A stretch of 7,603 nucleotides of DNA from Acidimangrovimonas sp. (GTDB taxonomy: Bacteria > Pseudomonadota > Alphaproteobacteria > Rhodobacterales > Rhodobacteraceae). Under the pieces are notes generated by a model, which saw nothing but the letters and a program-made list of their open reading frames with translations, was not told where the DNA came from and did not search any database. Positions 4,903 through 7,603 of the stretch are shown here, piece by piece. Location: contig JASBUM010000299.1 of the NCBI GenBank assembly GCA_030147905.1, forward strand, positions 1-7,603, written 5' to 3'. Positions within the stretch are counted from its first letter, which is position 1. The number at the start of each line of letters is the position of its first letter. Both the position numbers and the translations under genes were made by a program.

Positions 4903-5691
4903 TCAGATGTTCTCGGGCTGAGGCATGCCCAGGACGTGATAGCCACCGTCGACGCGGATGATCTCGCCCGTGGTCGAGCGGCCGTAGTCGGACGCCAGAT
5001 AGGCCGCAGTGCCGCCGATGTCGCCCAGGGTTGCATTGTTGCGAAGCGGCGCGTTGGCTTCGGCATGGCGGAACGTCCGTCGCGCCCCGCCGATCGCGGC
5101 GCCCGCAAGCGTCTTCATCGGGCCGGGCGAGATCGCGTTCACGCGGATTCCTTCGGGGCCGAGATCGTTCGCCAGATAGCGCACCGCCGATTCCAGTGCC
5201 GCCTTGGCCACGCCCATCACGTTGTAATAGGGGGTCACCCGGTTCGATCCCTGGTAGGTCAGCGTCAGGAGCGTGCCACCCTCGGGCATCAGGACGGCAG
5301 CCCTGCGGGCGACGTCGATGAAGGAATAGCACGAGATGCACAGCGAGTTCTTGAAGTTCTCGCGCGTGGTGTTGATGAAGCGGCCGCTCAGCTCGTTCTT
5401 GTCGGAAAAGGCGATCGCGTGAACCAGAAAGTCGATCCTGCCCCAGCGCTCTTTCAGGGCGGCGAAGGCCGCGTCGAGCGAGGTGTCGTCCATCACGTCG
5501 ACATCAAGGAGGAAATCGGCCCCCAGCGAGGCGGCCAGCGGCTGCACCCGCTTGCCGAACGCCTCACCCTGATAGGAGAAGGCAAGCTCGGCCCCTTCGG
5601 CGGCCATCGTCTTGGCGATGCCCCAGGCGATGGAATGATCATTGGCGACCCCCATGATCAGCCCACGCTTGCCCTTCATCAAATCGGCCAT
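4903..5691 (-). CDS. fabI: Enoyl-[acyl-carrier-protein] reductase (NADH)
   Basis: A 262-residue short-chain dehydrogenase-fold enzyme that reduces trans-2-enoyl-ACP to acyl-ACP, the last step of each fatty acid elongation cycle, in the cytoplasm. Seen: N-terminal nucleotide-binding segment GLIMGVANDHSIAWG (10-24), the aspartate-containing DVDVMDD (63-69), LVHAIAFSDK (89-98), and the catalytic set Tyr146, Tyr156 and Lys163 in the FabI Tyr-X6-Lys arrangement, numbered as in E. coli. The substrate loop ISPGPMKTLAGAAI (187-200) and C-terminal TTGEIIRVDGGYH (240-252) are also typical. Alanine occupies the position of E. coli Gly93; this is common in other FabI proteins and not a resistance sign. 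The start has AGGGGA about 7 nt upstream. It is the last gene of the fabA-fabB-fabI operon, 16 bp after fabB. Confidence 0.97.
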   Translation of the reverse strand: MADLMKGKRGLIMGVANDHSIAWGIAKTMAAEGAELAFSYQGEAFGKRVQPLAASLGADFLLDVDVMDDTSLDAAFAALKERWGRIDFLVHAIAFSDKNELSGRFINTTRENFKNSLCISCYSFIDVARRAAVLMPEGGTLLTLTYQGSNRVTPYYNVMGVAKAALESAVRYLANDLGPEGIRVNAISPGPMKTLAGAAIGGARRTFRHAEANAPLRNNATLGDIGGTAAYLASDYGRSTTGEIIRVDGGYHVLGMPQPENI

Positions 5692-5707
5692 GCCCGATCC
5701 CCTCAGA

Positions 5708-6937
5708 TCACTTCTGGAATTTGCTGAAAATCAAGGTCGCATTGGTGCCGCCGAAGCCGAAACTGTTCGACAGCACCGAATCCAGCGCCACTCCGTCCCG
5801 GCGCGTGGTGACGATTTCCTCGGGATGGAGTTGCGGATCCAGCTCGGTCACGTTGGCCGAGGCGGCGATGAAGTCGCCCTGCATCATCAGCAGCGAATAG
5901 ATCGCCTCGTGCACCCCGGTGGCGCCAAGGCTGTGGCCGGTCAGCGACTTTGTCGACGAGATCGGCGGCGTCTTCCCCTCGCCGAAGATGCGGCGCACGG
6001 CCTCGACCTCGCCGACATCCCCGACCGGGGTCGAGGTGCCATGCGCATTGATGTAGTCGACCCGGCGCCCCTCGGGCAGTGTCGACAGTGCCAGACGCAT
6101 CGCCCGCTCGCCGCCTTCGCCCGAGGGTGCGACCATGTCGTAGCCGTCCGAGGTGGCGCCGTAGCCGGTGACCTCGGCATAGATCTTGGCCCCGCGCGCC
6201 CTGGCATGTTCCAGTTCTTCCAGCACCACGACACCGCCGCCGCCGGCGATGACGAAACCGTCGCGCGAGGCGTCATAGGGGCGCGAGGCGGTCGCGGGCG
6301 TGTCGTTGTATTTCGAACTCATCGCGCCCATCGCGTCGAACAGGCAGCTCAGCGTCCAGTCCAGTTCCTCGCCGCCGCCGGCGAAGACGATGTCCTGCTT
6401 GCCCATCTGGATCTGTTCGAGCCCGTTGCCGATGCAATGGGCGCTGGTCGAGCAGGCCGAGGTGATCGAGTAGTTCACCCCCTTGATCTTGAAGGGTGTC
6501 GCCAGACAGGCCGAATTGGTCGACGACATGCAGCGGGTGACCATGAACGGCCCCATCCGCTTGGGCGCGCCCTTCTGGATCACCGTCTGATGGGCCTGGA
6601 AGAAATTCGAGGTCGAGGGCCCGCCCGAACCCATCACCAGTCCGGTGCGCTCGTTAGAGACCTCGCCCTCTTCCAGCCCGGCATCGGCGATGGCCTGTTC
6701 CATGGCGAGGAAATTGTAGGCCGCGCCGGGACCCATGAAGCGCATGTTGCGCTTGTCGATATGATCCTCGAGCGTGATCTGGGGCAGGCCCTTCACCTGG
6801 CTGCGGAAACCGTGTTCAGCGTAATCCTCGGCGAAGACGATACCTGAACGGCCCGCGCGCAGACTGTCCTCGACTTCGGCGGCGTTGTTTCCGATCGGCG
6901 AGATGATCCCGATCCCGGTGACGACGACACGACGCAT
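5708..6937 (-). CDS. fabB: 3-oxoacyl-[acyl-carrier-protein] synthase I (beta-ketoacyl-ACP synthase I)
   Basis: A 409-residue thiolase-fold condensing enzyme that extends acyl-ACP with malonyl-ACP; FabB is the synthase that elongates the cis-3-decenoyl product of FabA and so commits carbon to unsaturated fatty acids. Seen: N-terminal [14 protein letters not shown] (4-17), the active-site cysteine Cys162 in [11 protein letters not shown], His299 in [11 protein letters not shown], Lys330 in STKSLTGH with His335, and the glycine-rich end [10 protein letters not shown]. The Cys-His-His triad and the lysine are complete. [11 protein letters not shown] and the paired FabA point to FabB rather than FabF. 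The length matches the family. GGGGAGA lies 6 nt before the ATG. It begins 26 bp after fabA and ends 16 bp before fabI, so all three are probably co-transcribed. Confidence 0.96.
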   Translation of the reverse strand: MRRVVVTGIGIISPIGNNAAEVEDSLRAGRSGIVFAEDYAEHGFRSQVKGLPQITLEDHIDKRNMRFMGPGAAYNFLAMEQAIADAGLEEGEVSNERTGLVMGSGGPSTSNFFQAHQTVIQKGAPKRMGPFMVTRCMSSTNSACLATPFKIKGVNYSITSACSTSAHCIGNGLEQIQMGKQDIVFAGGGEELDWTLSCLFDAMGAMSSKYNDTPATASRPYDASRDGFVIAGGGGVVVLEELEHARARGAKIYAEVTGYGATSDGYDMVAPSGEGGERAMRLALSTLPEGRRVDYINAHGTSTPVGDVGEVEAVRRIFGEGKTPPISSTKSLTGHSLGATGVHEAIYSLLMMQGDFIAASANVTELDPQLHPEEIVTTRRDGVALDSVLSNSFGFGGTNATLIFSKFQK

Positions 6938-6963
6938 GCTATTCTCCCCAGGGACGATACCGA

Positions 6964-7470
6964 TCAGCTGGTGGCCAGCCCGACCTTCATGTCCTTGACT
7001 TGATAAATTTCCTCACCGTCCGCCAGGACGCGTCCGTCGGCGACGCCCATTTTCAGCCGGCGGTCGATGACCCGCGTGAAATCCACGTGATAGGTGACGA
7101 GCTTGCGTTCGGGCCGCACCATGCCGGTGAGCTTGACCTCGCCCACGCCCAGCGCGAAACCCTGTCCCTGCCAGCCGCGCCAGCCGAGGTTGAAGCCGGT
7201 CAGCTGCCACAGCCCGTCAAGCCCGAGGCATCCGGGCATCACCTGATTGCCGGGAAAGTGGCAGGCGAAGAACCACAGATCCGGCGTGATGTCGAGTTCG
7301 GCCACCACATGCCCCTTGCCATGGGCACCGCCATCGGCCGAGATGTCGGTGATGCGGTCCATCATCAGCATCGGCGGCAACGGAAGCTGCGCGTTGCCCG
7401 GGCCGAACAATTCGCCGCGTGCGCAGCGCAGAAGATCGTCCTTGTCGAAGCTCGTCGGATAGCCCGGCAT
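6964..7470 (-). CDS. fabA: 3-hydroxydecanoyl-[acyl-carrier-protein] dehydratase/isomerase
   Basis: A 168-residue hot-dog-fold enzyme that dehydrates 3-hydroxydecanoyl-ACP and isomerises trans-2- to cis-3-decenoyl-ACP, introducing the double bond in anaerobic unsaturated fatty acid synthesis. Seen: [25 protein letters not shown] (split here around residues 16-40), catalytic His71 in ACHFPGN, and catalytic Asp85 in [12 protein letters not shown], at nearly the same numbering as E. coli His70 and Asp84. The central helix residues GCLGLD and the tryptophans match FabA rather than FabZ, and the length (about 170 rather than 150) agrees. AAGGGGA lies 9 nt before the ATG at 7468-7470, a slightly long spacing. 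It is the first gene of the operon with fabB and fabI. Confidence 0.97.
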   Translation of the reverse strand: MPGYPTSFDKDDLLRCARGELFGPGNAQLPLPPMLMMDRITDISADGGAHGKGHVVAELDITPDLWFFACHFPGNQVMPGCLGLDGLWQLTGFNLGWRGWQGQGFALGVGEVKLTGMVRPERKLVTYHVDFTRVIDRRLKMGVADGRVLADGEEIYQVKDMKVGLATS

Positions 7471-7492
7471 CCAGCCCAGTCCCCTTGCAGCA

Positions 7493-7507
7493 GATCGTTC
7501 ACCGATC
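7493..7507. promoter_or_regulatory. 5+5 bp inverted repeat in the fabA leader (possible operator)
   Basis: GATCG-TTCAC-CGATC is a perfect 5-bp dyad lying 23-37 bp upstream of the fabA start codon, just downstream of the proposed -10 box. A site here could let a fatty-acid-responsive repressor block the operon. It does not match the FabR or FadR consensus known from enterobacteria, and a short dyad like this can arise by chance. Confidence 0.3.
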
Positions 7508-7508
7508 C

Positions 7509-7536
7509 TCTATCATCCGTCTCGGAGCGGAGGCAA
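7509..7536 (-). promoter_or_regulatory. Weak candidate promoter of the fabA-fabB-fabI operon
   Basis: On the minus strand TTGCCT (7531-7536) is followed after 16 bp by GATAGA (7509-7514). The -35 matches consensus at four of six positions and the -10 at three. The site sits about 40 bp upstream of the fabA start, a sensible leader length, and is the most AT-containing part of the stretch. Confidence 0.35.
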
Positions 7537-7555
7537 GGGCGCGCCGCCGCAGCAC

Positions 7556-7576
7556 ACGACCTGCGATGGCGGTCGT
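7556..7576. promoter_or_regulatory. 6+6 bp inverted repeat upstream of the fabA promoter candidate
   Basis: ACGACC and GGTCGT flank a 9-nt centre, 20 bp upstream of the proposed -35 box. The 15-bp centre-to-centre spacing could suit an activator dimer, but no regulator is identified and chance occurrence is possible. Confidence 0.25.
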
Positions 7577-7603
7577 TGCATGGCGGCCCGGTGCCGATTC
7601 GGC

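Larger units (their letters stand above)
7471..7603. other. fabA upstream region, reaching the right window edge
   Basis: This 133-bp stretch carries the fabA leader and probably its promoter. Two small inverted repeats and a weak promoter candidate are listed separately. ATG codons near 7566 and 7580 on the plus strand could open a divergent gene, but under 40 bases remain and no family resemblance can be judged. Confidence 0.6.

Noticed and set aside
4347..5341. Two overlapping minus-strand open frames (253 and 265 codons) spanning the FKBP gene, the gap and fabI
   Set aside because: They overlap well-supported genes in other frames and are extremely Arg/Pro/Ala-rich. The 21-bp duplication gives a short repeated peptide in one of them, but nothing indicates a real protein.
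4936..5727. A 263-codon open frame on the plus strand opposite fabI
   Set aside because: It is antisense to a fully supported fabI and has no family features.
5642..6847. A 401-codon open frame on the plus strand opposite fabB
   Set aside because: It is a mirror of fabB codon bias; the translation is His/Arg/Gly-rich, lacks motifs and has no ribosome binding site of note.
7566..7603. Start of a divergent plus-strand gene at the right edge (ATG at 7566 or 7580)
   Set aside because: Fewer than 40 bases remain, no ribosome binding site stands out, and the short peptides match nothing I recognise.
1..7603. Phage, transposon, toxin-antitoxin, CRISPR or defence genes
   Set aside because: No transposase or integrase motifs, terminal inverted repeats, regularly spaced repeats, tRNA-like structures or small toxin-antitoxin gene pairs were seen on either strand. 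All supported genes are metabolic or folding enzymes.

Overview
The window reads as a chromosomal segment of a high-GC alphaproteobacterium, most likely a member of the Rhodobacterales (Paracoccaceae or Roseobacter group). The reasons are the strong G/C bias at third codon positions, the fabA-fabB-fabI order with closely spaced genes, and protein sequences that resemble Rhodobacterales versions from memory. No similarity search was possible, so genus-level placement is not attempted. Codon use looks uniform, and I see no insertion sequence, integrase, tRNA, rRNA or CRISPR array.

Left block (1-3655, all minus strand). In transcription order it holds an L-2-haloacid dehalogenase of the HAD superfamily, an alpha/beta hydrolase whose start overlaps the dehalogenase stop (TGATG), a PLP-dependent threonine/serine dehydratase-like lyase, and pobA (4-hydroxybenzoate 3-monooxygenase), which is cut by the left window edge. 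The first three look like one small catabolic operon of unknown substrate. pobA is collinear with them but appears to have its own promoter: a TTGACA -35 box, 17 bp from a weak -10, sits inside a perfect 7+7 bp inverted repeat that overlaps the lyase stop codon. That is a plausible site for a pobA regulator.

Middle (3656-4902). A 488-bp GC-rich gap with three different short tandem duplications separates the left block from a divergent plus-strand gene for a SlyD/FkpB-like FKBP peptidyl-prolyl isomerase. That gene converges on the fab operon across a 330-bp non-coding stretch holding several hairpins, a 21-bp tandem duplication, a degenerate 16-bp repeat and a run of ten C.

Right block (4903-7470, minus strand). 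fabA (isomerase/dehydratase), fabB (ketosynthase I) and fabI (enoyl-ACP reductase) lie 26 and 16 bp apart, each with a good ribosome binding site. Together they form the branch point between unsaturated and saturated fatty acid synthesis. The 133 bases upstream of fabA hold a weak promoter candidate and two small dyads. All recognised enzymes keep their catalytic residues. Most of the window is ordinary metabolism. The points most worth a second look are the pobA promoter/operator, the undefined dehalogenase-hydrolase-lyase cassette, and the repeat-rich gaps flanking the isomerase gene.
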